Assembly (NCBI GenBank): GCA_035536775.1
Contig: DATLNM010000054.1
Coordinates: forward strand, 114,046-178,045
Reading direction: 5' to 3'
DNA length: 64,000 bases
DNA from: DATLNM01 sp035536775
GTDB taxonomy: Bacteria > Actinomycetota > CADDZG01 > WHSQ01
Part shown: piece by piece, positions 17,319 through 26,514 of the stretch
How positions within the stretch are numbered: the stretch's first letter is position 1
Layout of the letters: the number at the start of each line of letters is the position of its first letter
Made by a program: the position numbers and the translations under genes
Notes under the pieces: generated by a model
Databases searched by the model: none
Told to the model about the DNA's origin: nothing
What the model saw: only the letters and a program-made list of their open reading frames with translations

Positions 17319-19387
17319 GGGCCGTAGATGACGCGCTCCGGCGGGTGCGCGTGCCGGCTGATGCTCCTCAGGAGTAGATAGCCGAAGGCCGTTGCGATCG
17401 CGATGCAGATGCCGGCGAGGAGCGAGGTGAACGGCGTCCTGGTGACCCCGAGGACGAGCGTGCCGACCGTGATGAGCAGAGCCAATGACAGTGCCGGGAC
17501 CATCCCGAGGCCGTCCGCGAACACACCGTCCGGGATGAAGTAGTGGAACGCGAGCAGCCCCGGCAGGAGCAACAGCAACAGCCCACCGATGACGCGCAAC
17601 AGGTGGAGGATCCCCCCGTCGGCGTCCGATGCTGCCGTCGTATGGCGAGGTGACTCCGACCCCACGAATCCGACGTTGCCATTGGACACGAGCAGCACCT
17701 CGACGTCGCCGGGGTCGGGCCCGAGAAAAGGTCCTTCGCTCTGGAAGAGCGTTGCGTTCTCGCCGGTCTCATTGAATGCGGCAGCGGCGACGACGATGGG
17801 CTCCCCCTCGGACCGCTCGAAACCCTCCTCGGCATCTTCGAGGAGCGCCGGACTCAGCTTGTCGTAAGTCTCCTCACCGACGAGGGTCGGCTCACCGGCG
17901 AGGTAGTTCTCGAGTGAGCCCAAGTAGAGGAAAGCCTGATCGACCATGCCGGGCGGGAGGCCGTAGCGAGACGTGTTGCCCGACAACTTCGTGAAGCCCC
18001 AGATCTGGAAGTCGCGGTCATCCTGATCGATGACGAAGACAACAGGCCGGTCGTCGTCCTCGTTCGCAAGGTGGGCGCGCAGCGCGCTGAGGTCCTCGCG
18101 TTGTTGCGCGGAGATCCAGCCCCCCTCGGCGTTGTTCCAGCCCGACAGCTTGAAGCCGGTCGTGAAGTTCGTGCCCACGATGACGAGGAGCGCGACGACA
18201 CCGAGCAATGCGACACGCTTGGTCCCACCCTCCCCCGCCTTGTCGATGAAGTATCTGGCCGCAACTGCGATGCCAACGCCGACGAGCAGGACCCACGCGA
18301 GCGTCGTGTTGAAGAACCGGTAGTAGGGATAGGTGAGCCCACCGAGGAAGCCGAAGATGCCCACGAGCGGGGCCAGCCAAATCAACGACACGCGGGTGAG
18401 CTCGTCCTCGCCCAGCGGATGGCGCTTGCCCGTGAAGCTCGCAGGGACGTCCTCGGGTTCGAGGTTCGCCGGGGGTTGGCGGCGCGCTGCCACGATCAAG
18501 CCGATGAGGCCGATCGCGAACAACGGTCCGTTGAGCAACGGACGCATCGCCTTCACCCACAGCATGAGGCGATCGACGAAGAAATCGCTTCCGTAGGGCG
18601 GGGGAAGCGCGGCGTCGGCGATGTTCGCAGACGGGCCCCACACCCCGAACTTCCACACTAGGTAAACGAAGACCACCGAAAGGAAGGCGGTCAACAGGAT
18701 CGGTCCGTCATCCGCGATCACGGACTTCAGAGCGAAGCGACGCCACAGGAGCCGCCACGCCGCCATGAGGCCCAACGTCGCGCAGAAGATCACAACGGTC
18801 GTGGGGTGAGTCATGCCCGCGAGGACAACGAACATCGCGAAAGCGGCGCGCGCGGGCCACGAATAACGCGCCCTATCCAAGAACGGCAAAGACGCCGCGA
18901 GGAAGAAGAGGCATAAGACGTTGTCGAGGTAGCCGACGAACGGCGGGGTGAGGAACAGCGACGCGCTGCCGAGCGCGACCGAATGCCACATCAGTGGATC
19001 CGGCCGTTGCCTGTATGCGAATCCCGCCAGCAGCAGCGCGGTGAGCACCGGCAGGGCGACCATCAAGATGATCGTCGTCTTCAGGGTGTCGACGCCCGGG
19101 ATCGTGCGCAGGTAGCCGCCGAGCACGGGGGCGGCGACGCGGTAGCCGCCCGAGAACATGTCGAACGCGCCCTTGATCTCGAGCTGGCGCTGCGGCGGCT
19201 CGGACAGCAGCATCTCGGTTCGCCACGTGTAGTAGGCCGGATCCTTGGTCGGAGCGACCCGGTCGGGGTTGGCGACGAAGGTCCACGAGAACAACGCAAG
19301 GAGCAGCGCGGCGGTCAGCGCGAACGCGGCTGGGCGCCCCAGGACGCGGTCGATCCGGCTCCTGAAATCGGGAGGAGGCCAGGTCAC
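17315..19387 (-). CDS. Large polytopic membrane protein, GT-C glycosyltransferase-like
   Basis: A 690-residue protein with about 11-13 predicted helices and a soluble segment (about 410-580) between the last groups. After the first helix comes DPAYYTWRTEMLL, an acidic motif in the first outer loop as in GT-C enzymes that use polyprenyl-linked sugars. No family is firmly recognised. GTG at 19387 has only a weak ribosome binding site. The gene is coupled by a 4-nt overlap to the O-antigen ligase-like gene, so a role in building the same surface glycan is likely. Confidence 0.6.
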   Translation of the reverse strand: MTWPPPDFRSRIDRVLGRPAAFALTAALLLALFSWTFVANPDRVAPTKDPAYYTWRTEMLLSEPPQRQLEIKGAFDMFSGGYRVAAPVLGGYLRTIPGVDTLKTTIILMVALPVLTALLLAGFAYRQRPDPLMWHSVALGSASLFLTPPFVGYLDNVLCLFFLAASLPFLDRARYSWPARAAFAMFVVLAGMTHPTTVVIFCATLGLMAAWRLLWRRFALKSVIADDGPILLTAFLSVVFVYLVWKFGVWGPSANIADAALPPPYGSDFFVDRLMLWVKAMRPLLNGPLFAIGLIGLIVAARRQPPANLEPEDVPASFTGKRHPLGEDELTRVSLIWLAPLVGIFGFLGGLTYPYYRFFNTTLAWVLLVGVGIAVAARYFIDKAGEGGTKRVALLGVVALLVIVGTNFTTGFKLSGWNNAEGGWISAQQREDLSALRAHLANEDDDRPVVFVIDQDDRDFQIWGFTKLSGNTSRYGLPPGMVDQAFLYLGSLENYLAGEPTLVGEETYDKLSPALLEDAEEGFERSEGEPIVVAAAAFNETGENATLFQSEGPFLGPDPGDVEVLLVSNGNVGFVGSESPRHTTAASDADGGILHLLRVIGGLLLLLLPGLLAFHYFIPDGVFADGLGMVPALSLALLITVGTLVLGVTRTPFTSLLAGICIAIATAFGYLLLRSISRHAHPPERVIYGP

Positions 19388-19441
19388 GGGGCGCGCTCGG
19401 TCAAGGTCTGGTTTTCCACGGGAAGCGCATCTTATCGGTCC

Positions 19442-21064
19442 TCAACATCGCAGGCCCGGAAGCAGACGGGCTGGGATGGCCATCTCGAAGACCCGCTCGG
19501 GGCGTGGAACGATGAGGTTCTCCTCTTCGCCCAAGCCCTCCTCGATGTTGTCGCCGACCTCGTACTCCCCGAGCCACCGGGCGATCTCCTCGATGGTCAC
19601 GTCGTGCTCCGCGAGGGCGTCATCATCGAGGAACACCTCCGTCGGCCACACGGCCTCGACGACCGGACCGAACTCGGCTCTGATGTCGGCCGCGACCTCC
19701 TTGGGACGGATGCCGTAGCCGCCCGCCTCCGGCGCGTCCGGCTGCTGGCCGTGATCCGCGGTCACGATGAGCACCCATCGGCCGCGGCCCACGAGGTCGT
19801 CGAGCTCGTCGGTGAGGATCGGCAACTGTTCGTCGGTCACACGAAGGCTCTGCTCGACCTCTTCGGACGCCATGTTGAAGTAGTGCCCGACGCGATCGAT
19901 CTGTTTGAAGTTCGTGAACAGAAGATCAGTGATGCTGTCGCGGCCATAGCCCTCTGCCGCGATGAGTTCGACGAGCACGCGGGCGTGATACCGGATGAAC
20001 GCCGGCGTCTCCTCGATCCGGGCGCGATCCGACAGGATCGGGTGGTCGAGCCACGAGCCGTCGACCGCACCGTCCTCGGCATCGAGGGTCGCGAGGTCCT
20101 CGTCAAGCCCGGCCGTTCGCGCGATCGCAGCGGGGAGGCTGTAGTGCGTCTCGTTGGTGATCCATTCGTTGGTCTTGATATCGAGCCACGCCGCGTCGTC
20201 CTTGTCGCCGCTCGACACTTCCGCTCCAGCGCCGATCATCCCGAGGTGCCATGGTTCGTACCCGACCATCCCCACTTCGGCGCGGCCGTCGACGCGTTCG
20301 TCCCACAGCTCCGCAAACGTGCGCGTCTCGAGGAAGCGCGCCGACTCGCCCTTCAGGAACGCATCGACCACCTCGCCGCGCTCATCCCTGAGGGGAACAC
20401 CTGTTATCCCGTGCATCGCGGGAAAAACGCCTGTGCCCAGTGTGCTGTGCACGGCCGGTGTCACCGACGGCGACGAGCCCACTGTCGCCGAGCGATAGGA
20501 CACGCCGCGCGTCATCATGCGTGCCAACTCGGGCCACGACGACTCCCATGCTTCGAGGGTGTTCCAGCCGCCGCCGTCCCACACGACCGTCACGATCAAC
20601 TTCGGAGCTTTCCAACCACCTGGGCCCATCACCTCCTCCAGCACATCGCCACCCCGAACTCCGCGCGGCCACCCCACCAGCTCCGCCATCGTCGGGGCGA
20701 CATCGGCGAGTGTCACCGGACGCGCCACCTCCCCGATCGCCGGAACGATCCCCGGTCCGTAGAACACGAGGGGGATGTCTTGCAGGTAATCCCATGGCCC
20801 CGAGTGACTCCAGCCCCCCGCGCCCGAAGCCATATACATCGGCGTGCGCGGAAGTATCGAGATCTGACCCGAGCGGGGCTCGTTGAAGCCGCGCTGGATG
20901 CGCTCCAGCCACGGAGATGGAAGCGCACATGCCTGCGTCTCGAAGTCGGGCACCGGACGCGCCGGCCACAACAATGCGCGCGCCCCGAGGACGCCACCTG
21001 CGGCTACGGCAACGAGAACGATGCCGGCCACGCCCGCACGGGCCCTACCGGCTACCGGACACAC
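19442..21064 (-). CDS. Alkaline-phosphatase-superfamily phosphodiesterase (PafA/NPP-like), apparently circularly permuted
   Basis: A 540-residue membrane-anchored enzyme (hydrophobic helix about 10-30). Motifs run in an unusual order: RSGQISIL (64-71), HSGPWDY with His87, PLVFYGPGI, DVAPTMAELVG (121-131), DVLEEVMG, and only then Asp163 in VVWDGGGWN, the putative nucleophile Thr202 in SVTPAVH, Asp390/His394 in DRVGH and Asp437/His438 in TADHGQ. In PafA-like enzymes the first group comes last. All expected metal ligands are present, so activity is likely, probably on a phosphomono- or diester outside the membrane. GTG at 21064 gives a 20-nt overlap with the MFS gene; the ribosome binding site is weak, so the start is tentative. 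Confidence 0.8.
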   Translation of the reverse strand: MCPVAGRARAGVAGIVLVAVAAGGVLGARALLWPARPVPDFETQACALPSPWLERIQRGFNEPRSGQISILPRTPMYMASGAGGWSHSGPWDYLQDIPLVFYGPGIVPAIGEVARPVTLADVAPTMAELVGWPRGVRGGDVLEEVMGPGGWKAPKLIVTVVWDGGGWNTLEAWESSWPELARMMTRGVSYRSATVGSSPSVTPAVHSTLGTGVFPAMHGITGVPLRDERGEVVDAFLKGESARFLETRTFAELWDERVDGRAEVGMVGYEPWHLGMIGAGAEVSSGDKDDAAWLDIKTNEWITNETHYSLPAAIARTAGLDEDLATLDAEDGAVDGSWLDHPILSDRARIEETPAFIRYHARVLVELIAAEGYGRDSITDLLFTNFKQIDRVGHYFNMASEEVEQSLRVTDEQLPILTDELDDLVGRGRWVLIVTADHGQQPDAPEAGGYGIRPKEVAADIRAEFGPVVEAVWPTEVFLDDDALAEHDVTIEEIARWLGEYEVGDNIEEGLGEEENLIVPRPERVFEMAIPARLLPGLRC

Positions 21065-22355
21065 TCTCCACGGGGGCCGGCTCGTTCGGCTTCGTGAGCA
21101 ACCCCGCGCGCTTGTACCAGGCAGCGAGCCCACCGATCCCGGCGAGGAACACGACGCCCATCCCGGCGATGAGGACGCCTCGTCGGTCATCGCTCCACAT
21201 CACCTTCAGGATCGCGGCCGCGAGGACCCACGCGAGGTTGTAAGCGATGTCGTACAGCGAAAAGGCGCGTCCTCGGAAGTCATCCCCCAACGCTTCTTGA
21301 ACCATCGTGTCGAGCGAGATCTTGCCGAGGAAGAACCCGAAGCCTAGGAAGAACGTGAGCAGGGGCATGGTCACGACCTTCTCGATACCCCCGAAGATCA
21401 CGACGGCGGAGCCGGCCACCGTTGCCGCGCCAAGGACAAGCAAACCCTTGGTGCGAACGCGCTCCGTGAGCTTTGGAGCGAGGAGGAATCCGAGTGCTGC
21501 GCCGATCGCGCCTGCGCCTCCGGTAAGGACGGCGATCTTGAGATCGTCCCCCGCGAGGAGATCCTGGGCGATGAACCCGACCCCTACGAGCGTGAAGCTC
21601 CACAGGAACCGCAGCCAGAAGTACGTCGTGATCGCAGCACCCGCTTGCGGCACACGCGCTACTTCGCGCATCCCCGCGACGATCGAGGAGACGACGCCGG
21701 CAAGCTCGCGCGCCCAGGTCGACTTCGGCCGGGGCTCACCGGCGTGCTTGATCCTCAATGGGAGCAACGCTCCGGCCGCGTAGACGACCGCCCCGGCGAG
21801 CATGATCGGCTCGGCAGAGAGGACGGCCTTACCGACGAGCGCGATACCCAACCCGCCGAGCTGGAACAACGCGCCGCCGAGTTGTGACAGCGAGTTGCCT
21901 TCGACGAGCCCGGTATCTCCCAGCGTCGTGGGGAGAGCGGCGGACTTAGTCGCGAGCACCACCCGCGTAGACATCAATGTGAGCAGGAACGCGAGGAAGA
22001 GGGCTAGCTCGCCGGCGCGGCCTGTCCCCACGAGCGCGACAAGCGCGACGACGACTGCGCGGATGCCGTTGGCGAAGAACAGCAGCCGGCGTCTATCCCA
22101 CCTGTCGATGAGAACGCCGAGGAATGGGCTCAGGACCGTGTACGGGATCAGGGTGTACAGGATGATCCGCAGTACTTCGTCGGGCGACTTCGCGCTCTCG
22201 GGATCGAAACCTTTCTGGCCGCCGAACGCGATCACCGCCGCGAGCGCTCCTTGGACGAGACCGTCTCCGGCTTGCGCTAGCCACTGTGTGCCCATGAGCG
22301 CGCCGAAGTCACGGTTGCCGAACAGCAGCTTGAAGCTCTTCTGCAGAACGCCCAT
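21045..22355 (-). CDS. MFS transporter
   Basis: A 436-residue transporter with about 12 helices. The loop GVLIDRWDRRRLLF after helix 2 is the major-facilitator signature, and a similar segment (LLAPKLTERVRTKG) lies after helix 8, giving the expected 6+6 layout. The N-terminus resembles the macrolide-efflux-like branch, but substrate is not predictable. It sits between two paralogous phosphodiesterase genes on the same strand, overlapping the downstream one by about 20 nt and lying 2 nt after the upstream one, so it may export or import something related to their substrate. Confidence 0.85.
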   Translation of the reverse strand: MGVLQKSFKLLFGNRDFGALMGTQWLAQAGDGLVQGALAAVIAFGGQKGFDPESAKSPDEVLRIILYTLIPYTVLSPFLGVLIDRWDRRRLLFFANGIRAVVVALVALVGTGRAGELALFLAFLLTLMSTRVVLATKSAALPTTLGDTGLVEGNSLSQLGGALFQLGGLGIALVGKAVLSAEPIMLAGAVVYAAGALLPLRIKHAGEPRPKSTWARELAGVVSSIVAGMREVARVPQAGAAITTYFWLRFLWSFTLVGVGFIAQDLLAGDDLKIAVLTGGAGAIGAALGFLLAPKLTERVRTKGLLVLGAATVAGSAVVIFGGIEKVVTMPLLTFFLGFGFFLGKISLDTMVQEALGDDFRGRAFSLYDIAYNLAWVLAAAILKVMWSDDRRGVLIAGMGVVFLAGIGGLAAWYKRAGLLTKPNEPAPVESVSGSR

Positions 22356-22357
22356 CT

Positions 22358-24070
22358 CTATCCGTCTCCGATCGTGAGGTCGCCTTCGGGATAACGGCCC
22401 TCGCCGAAGCGCTCGATCTCAGGGTCCTCATAGAGCGATGCCAGATAGTCCGTCGAGAAGGCTCCGGCGAACAAGAGCTCGTCGAAACGTCCCTCAGGAA
22501 CGCGCTCTGCGCCCTCGGCGCCTTCAGGGATGTTGTCGCCCAGCGTGTATGTCCCGACGAAGCGAGCGATGTCCGCGGACGAGACCCCTTCCTCTTCCAT
22601 CGCGTCTCGGTCCACGTAGATGTCGACGGGCGTGATCTTCTCGAGGACGTTCCCGAAGCGCGCCTCGATGTCGCGCTGGAGCTCTTTGGAGTTGATGCGC
22701 CACCCGCCGTAGAGGTCCGGCAGAGGCTGTTGACCGTGGTCAGCGCTTACGAGGAAGACGTAGTTGTCGCGTCCGACCTTGTCGTCGAGGACATCGACGA
22801 AGCGGCCGATCTGCCTGTCGGTCTCCTTCAGCACGTCTTCTTCTTCGGGCGACGTCATGTTCCACGCGTGGCCTGCGTAATCGGGCATCTTCATCTCGAT
22901 CCAGACGAGATCAGTGAGGCGGTCCTCGCCGAACGGCCCGCCGCCGACCATGTCGGCAACCGCATTCCCGGTCAGCTCGACGAACGCCGGAGTGCCCGGG
23001 CGCGTCAGGTTCTCGCGTAGCTGTGCCGGGAGGTGTCCGAACCACGAACCATCCTTCAGCCCGTCACGTTCGTCGAGCTCGAGCTCTTTGGTCTGCAGGA
23101 AGCTGATGTCTGGGGTCTCGAGGACGTCGGGCAGCTCGTAGTACTCCTCGTTGATCCACCATTCGTTCTCCTCCGGGTTCCACAGCGCCGCGAGGTCCTT
23201 GTCGCCTCCCTCGCGTTGCGCGCCGTGGCCGATCATCCCGAGGTGCCATCCCTCATATGAGATCGTCGCGATGAGCGGCTTGTTCCCGTTCGCCTCATCC
23301 CACAGCTCGGACACCGTCGGCACCTCGAGGTAGCGCGGGTCTGCTTCGTCGCGCCAGGTATCGGTGTTCTTGCCGTCCTCGCCACGCATCTGGTTACCGG
23401 GGATGCCGTGCACGTCGGGATAGACACCCGTGCCGAACGTCGCGTGTAGTGCACCGGTGATCGACGGAGCCGAACCGATATGGGCATTGACGTACGTCGT
23501 GCCACGATCCATGAGGTCCTTCAGGTTGGGCCACGCGTAAGGGTGGTACTGCAGGGCGTTCCAGCCGCCGCCGTCGATCACAACGGTGAAGATCACTTTG
23601 GGTGCGGGCTCGTCGTGGAGTCCGGGGAGGGGGGGCGATGCGTAGCCCTCTTCCGGAAGGCCGAGCCACCGCGCGTAGGTCGGAGCGATCCAAGAGATGT
23701 CGACGGGATCTTCGATCGTGACGCCGCGCGGCGCCCACTCGTCGCCCGCCACGATGATCGGGACCCGCGCGAGGTAGTTCCATGGGTTGGGGTGAGATGT
23801 GCTCATCGTCGGGGTGGACGTCCCGAGTGTCGTGAGATCCCACTCGCCGATCAGGAAGCTGTGCGGCTTGGGCACCAACATGACCTCTCCCGACCGGCCT
23901 GGGACGTGGCCGCGCGCGAGGTTCCGCATGACCTGGGTCCCGAGCTCCGCCGCCATCGCGTCTTCGGTGGGCGCACCCTCGGGAACCCCTCGATCAGGAC
24001 GGAGCAGGACCACCGCGGGAAGCCCTATCAATAGGGCGACGAGCACGATGAGGATGACGCGCTTAGGCAA
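22358..24070 (-). CDS. Alkaline-phosphatase-superfamily phosphodiesterase, second permuted paralogue
   Basis: A 570-residue protein with an N-terminal membrane helix (5-23). It shows the same inverted motif order as the paralogue at 19442: RSGEVMLVPKP (59-69), His93 in SHPNPWNY, PIIVAG, an APTYARWLGL block (129-138), then Asp166 in VVIDGGGWN, Thr205 in SITGALH, Asp397/His401 in DYAGH and Asp444/His445 in SADHGQ. The catalytic set looks complete. TTG at 24070 is chosen because it opens the membrane helix and has AAGGAG eight bases upstream; the ORF continues further but without a good start. It heads the unit phosphodiesterase-MFS-phosphodiesterase and is divergent from a degenerate third paralogue. 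Confidence 0.8.
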   Translation of the reverse strand: MPKRVILIVLVALLIGLPAVVLLRPDRGVPEGAPTEDAMAAELGTQVMRNLARGHVPGRSGEVMLVPKPHSFLIGEWDLTTLGTSTPTMSTSHPNPWNYLARVPIIVAGDEWAPRGVTIEDPVDISWIAPTYARWLGLPEEGYASPPLPGLHDEPAPKVIFTVVIDGGGWNALQYHPYAWPNLKDLMDRGTTYVNAHIGSAPSITGALHATFGTGVYPDVHGIPGNQMRGEDGKNTDTWRDEADPRYLEVPTVSELWDEANGNKPLIATISYEGWHLGMIGHGAQREGGDKDLAALWNPEENEWWINEEYYELPDVLETPDISFLQTKELELDERDGLKDGSWFGHLPAQLRENLTRPGTPAFVELTGNAVADMVGGGPFGEDRLTDLVWIEMKMPDYAGHAWNMTSPEEEDVLKETDRQIGRFVDVLDDKVGRDNYVFLVSADHGQQPLPDLYGGWRINSKELQRDIEARFGNVLEKITPVDIYVDRDAMEEEGVSSADIARFVGTYTLGDNIPEGAEGAERVPEGRFDELLFAGAFSTDYLASLYEDPEIERFGEGRYPEGDLTIGDG

Positions 24071-24128
24071 GCAGAGGCTCCTTCGGTGACTGCGGGGAGG
24101 GGAAGCGGGGGCAGAGTAACTTGAATCG
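24071..24128. promoter_or_regulatory. 58-base divergent region between paralogous phosphatase genes
   Basis: Two homologous genes start back to back here: TTG at 24070 on minus and GTG at 24129 on plus. The minus side has a good AAGGAG; the plus side has no strong Shine-Dalgarno. Promoters must overlap each other or the genes, and shared regulation is likely. Confidence 0.35.
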
Positions 24129-25490
24129 GTGGAAGGTTTCCTCAAGCTCCGGGGCGGCCGGACGACGACGGCCGTACTGATCCTGACCCTCATAGCAGCT
24201 CCTGCAGCGGCACTCCGCGTCTTCTGCGTCGGCGGCGCGTGTGACGAGAGCTCGGCGGCAGGGCCTTCGATCCCGTTCTGCTCGCTTCCGGAGCCCGTTC
24301 GACGCGGCATCACGGCAGGCTTCTACGAAGGTCGGTCACCCGACATCCTGGCCGTCACTCGCTCCGGCGTCGTGGTCCGCGGCAGGGACGGAGGGTCGTG
24401 GCCATCGCTCTCCGACGCGCCGGGGGAAGTGCCCGTGGTGTTCTGGGGCCACGGGGTCGATCCCGATACCGCCTTGCCCGATGACATGGAGCTACGTGAC
24501 GTCGCCCCGACGATCGCGACGCTCATCGGGCTGGAGCGCCCGCACCCTGAGGTCCGTTCGGGTCTTGCCGTTGCGGACATCGCCACGGGTGAGATGCCCC
24601 GCCTCGTCATCGAGGTCGTCTGGAAGGGCGGGGCCGGCGATCTCGAGGCTGCGCTATCCGAAGGTGGGGCCGGAACCGGTGGCGCCCTTCGACGGTTCGT
24701 CTCGGAGGGCGCGACCACGCTCTACGCCGGAACCGGGTCGTTACCCGCCGACCCCGCCGCGCTTCTTACGACGCTCGGTACTGGGGGTCATCCAGCCCAG
24801 CACGGCATCACGGGGTCGGTCTTCCGGGATCAGAGCGGGCAACTGGTGCTCATGGACGGAAGCCCGCCCTCGAGTGTGATCGCAACGCTCGCCGACGATC
24901 TCGACGAGGTCCTAAACGGCCAGCCGGTCATCGGACTGGTCACTACAGCCGGTTCCGACGCGGGGATCATCGGGGGAGACTGGTACCTCGAGGGAGACAA
25001 AGACATCACTGTGTCCCTCGCAGGCAAGGGAGCGGAGCGTCGAGCCCCACGGATACTGCAGCGGGTGATGGAACGCGGCTTCGGGCGGGACACGACCCCG
25101 GATCTTCTGGTCGTGATCGTCGAAGGAGAGCTGAGCGATGTCGAGCGGGCGGTCGACGAGATCTACGCATCAGGTGAACGTGTGACCGGAGGTGAGGTAG
25201 CCATTGTCGTCACCGCGACACCGTCGGAGAGCGAGACCGAAGGGGTGAGTGTGGGCGAGATGTTGAGGGGCCTGGACGGCACAGGGCCCGGAGACGCTCC
25301 CCCGATCCGCGACATGGTTGCCGCAAGTGTGCCCGGCGGCTTGTTCCTCGATCGCGACCGCATGGCCAGCGCGGGCCTCGCGACCAAAGACGTGGTCGCG
25401 GCGGTGCGGGAGCTGCGGTCGCCCGCCGGCACGCCTTTGTTCGCCGACGTCTTCCCGCAGATCGCGGTTGCGTTCGGGGAGTACTGCTGA
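24129..25490 (+). CDS. Degenerate paralogue of the permuted phosphatases (predicted pseudoenzyme)
   Basis: A 453-residue exported or anchored protein (hydrophobic 12-30) that follows the two minus-strand phosphatases along its length: GRSPDILAVTRSG, EVPVVFWGHGV, RDVAPTIATLIGL, then IEVVWKGGAGD and a TLGTGGHPAQHGITG block. Catalytic positions are replaced: Lys166 for the first metal Asp, Pro209 for the nucleophile Thr, Leu212-213 near the conserved His. The DxxGH segment is gone and the TADHGQ site reads TATPSES. It is about 90-120 residues shorter. The frame is intact, so it is a pseudoenzyme rather than a broken gene. A partner or regulatory role for the active paralogues is inferred. Confidence 0.7.
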   Translation: MEGFLKLRGGRTTTAVLILTLIAAPAAALRVFCVGGACDESSAAGPSIPFCSLPEPVRRGITAGFYEGRSPDILAVTRSGVVVRGRDGGSWPSLSDAPGEVPVVFWGHGVDPDTALPDDMELRDVAPTIATLIGLERPHPEVRSGLAVADIATGEMPRLVIEVVWKGGAGDLEAALSEGGAGTGGALRRFVSEGATTLYAGTGSLPADPAALLTTLGTGGHPAQHGITGSVFRDQSGQLVLMDGSPPSSVIATLADDLDEVLNGQPVIGLVTTAGSDAGIIGGDWYLEGDKDITVSLAGKGAERRAPRILQRVMERGFGRDTTPDLLVVIVEGELSDVERAVDEIYASGERVTGGEVAIVVTATPSESETEGVSVGEMLRGLDGTGPGDAPPIRDMVAASVPGGLFLDRDRMASAGLATKDVVAAVRELRSPAGTPLFADVFPQIAVAFGEYC

Positions 25491-25506
25491 TGCCCGGAGC
25501 GAATCT

Positions 25507-26514
25507 ATGAGCGTCTCGACGCCGGAGCTCAGGCCCGGCGCGTCCCTGCGAGCCACATCGATCGCAGCGATCGCAGCTCTTGCCGTGTTGGCGTTCGGGT
25601 TGCGGATCGCAGACCCGTCCCGGCTGCCGGGGCTCGAGAACTTCCTGCTCGTGTTCTCGTCTCTGCTGATCGAAGCCGTGCCCTTCGTGCTGTTGGGGGC
25701 GCTCGTCTCCGCGGTGATCGAGGTCTTCGTTCCCGTCACCGCGTTCGAGAGGCTGGCGCGGCTGCCGAAACCGTTGCAACTACCGCTGTCTGGGCTCGCC
25801 GGGATCGCCTTCCCCGTGTGCGAGTGCGGCTCCGTTCCTGTGGCACGGCGTCTCGCAGCGAAGGGTCTGTCTCCCGCGGCGGCGGTGACATTCATGCTCG
25901 CCGCGCCGATCCTGAACCCGATCGTCATCGTGTCGACGGTGATCGCCTACCGCGGACGCAACGAGCTCATGCCGATGGTGATCGGGCGCGTGTCCCTCGG
26001 CTTCATCGCGGCGATCGCGGTGGGATGGGTCGTCTCCGGACGCGCCGGAGACCTCTTGCGCGTGCGCCCCGGCGAGTCCGTCGAGGAAGACCACCACCAT
26101 GAGCACGACGGCTCTCGGATCGCGTCCTTCTTCGGGCATCTCGCCGGCGACTTCACGTTCATGGCGAAGTTCCTTGTGTTCGGCGCGATCGCTGCAGCCG
26201 CGCTACAGACGTTCGTGCCCCAATCGGTGATCGGGGGGATCGCCGGGACACCCGTCCTCGACATCCTGGCGTTGATGGCGCTTGCATTCATGCTGTCGCT
26301 CTGTTCGGAGTCCGACGCGTTCGTTGCGGCCTCGTTCGTGCAGTTCGGGCTCGGAGCGCAACTCGCGTTCCTCGTGTTCGGCCCGTTGATCGACACCAAG
26401 CTCGGGTTCCTCTACAACGCGACGTTCAGCAAGGGTTTCCTCCGCACCGCGATCCTCGTGGTGGGCGCGGTAACGATCGCCGGAACGCTATGGATCGAGG
26501 TGCTGTTCGGCTGA
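25507..26514 (+). CDS. Predicted permease, UPF0718/DUF318 family (YcgR-like)
   Basis: A 335-residue membrane protein with about 8-9 helices and the family motifs FPVCECGSVPVARRL and LCSESDAF, each carrying conserved Cys, plus a cytoplasmic His-rich loop (EEDHHHEHDG). Members pair with a YcgQ/TIGR03943 protein, as here; in Bacillus the pair is under zinc (Zur) control, suggesting a metal-related transport role. ATG at 25507 is chosen over a longer frame because it has GGAG upstream and avoids overlap with the preceding gene. Confidence 0.85.
   Translation: MSVSTPELRPGASLRATSIAAIAALAVLAFGLRIADPSRLPGLENFLLVFSSLLIEAVPFVLLGALVSAVIEVFVPVTAFERLARLPKPLQLPLSGLAGIAFPVCECGSVPVARRLAAKGLSPAAAVTFMLAAPILNPIVIVSTVIAYRGRNELMPMVIGRVSLGFIAAIAVGWVVSGRAGDLLRVRPGESVEEDHHHEHDGSRIASFFGHLAGDFTFMAKFLVFGAIAAAALQTFVPQSVIGGIAGTPVLDILALMALAFMLSLCSESDAFVAASFVQFGLGAQLAFLVFGPLIDTKLGFLYNATFSKGFLRTAILVVGAVTIAGTLWIEVLFG

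Noticed and set aside
18983..21097. A 704-codon open frame on the plus strand opposite the GT-C-like and phosphatase genes
   Set aside because: It runs across two well-supported minus-strand genes, is rich in Arg/His/Ala and shows no known fold; long antisense frames are common in DNA this GC-rich.
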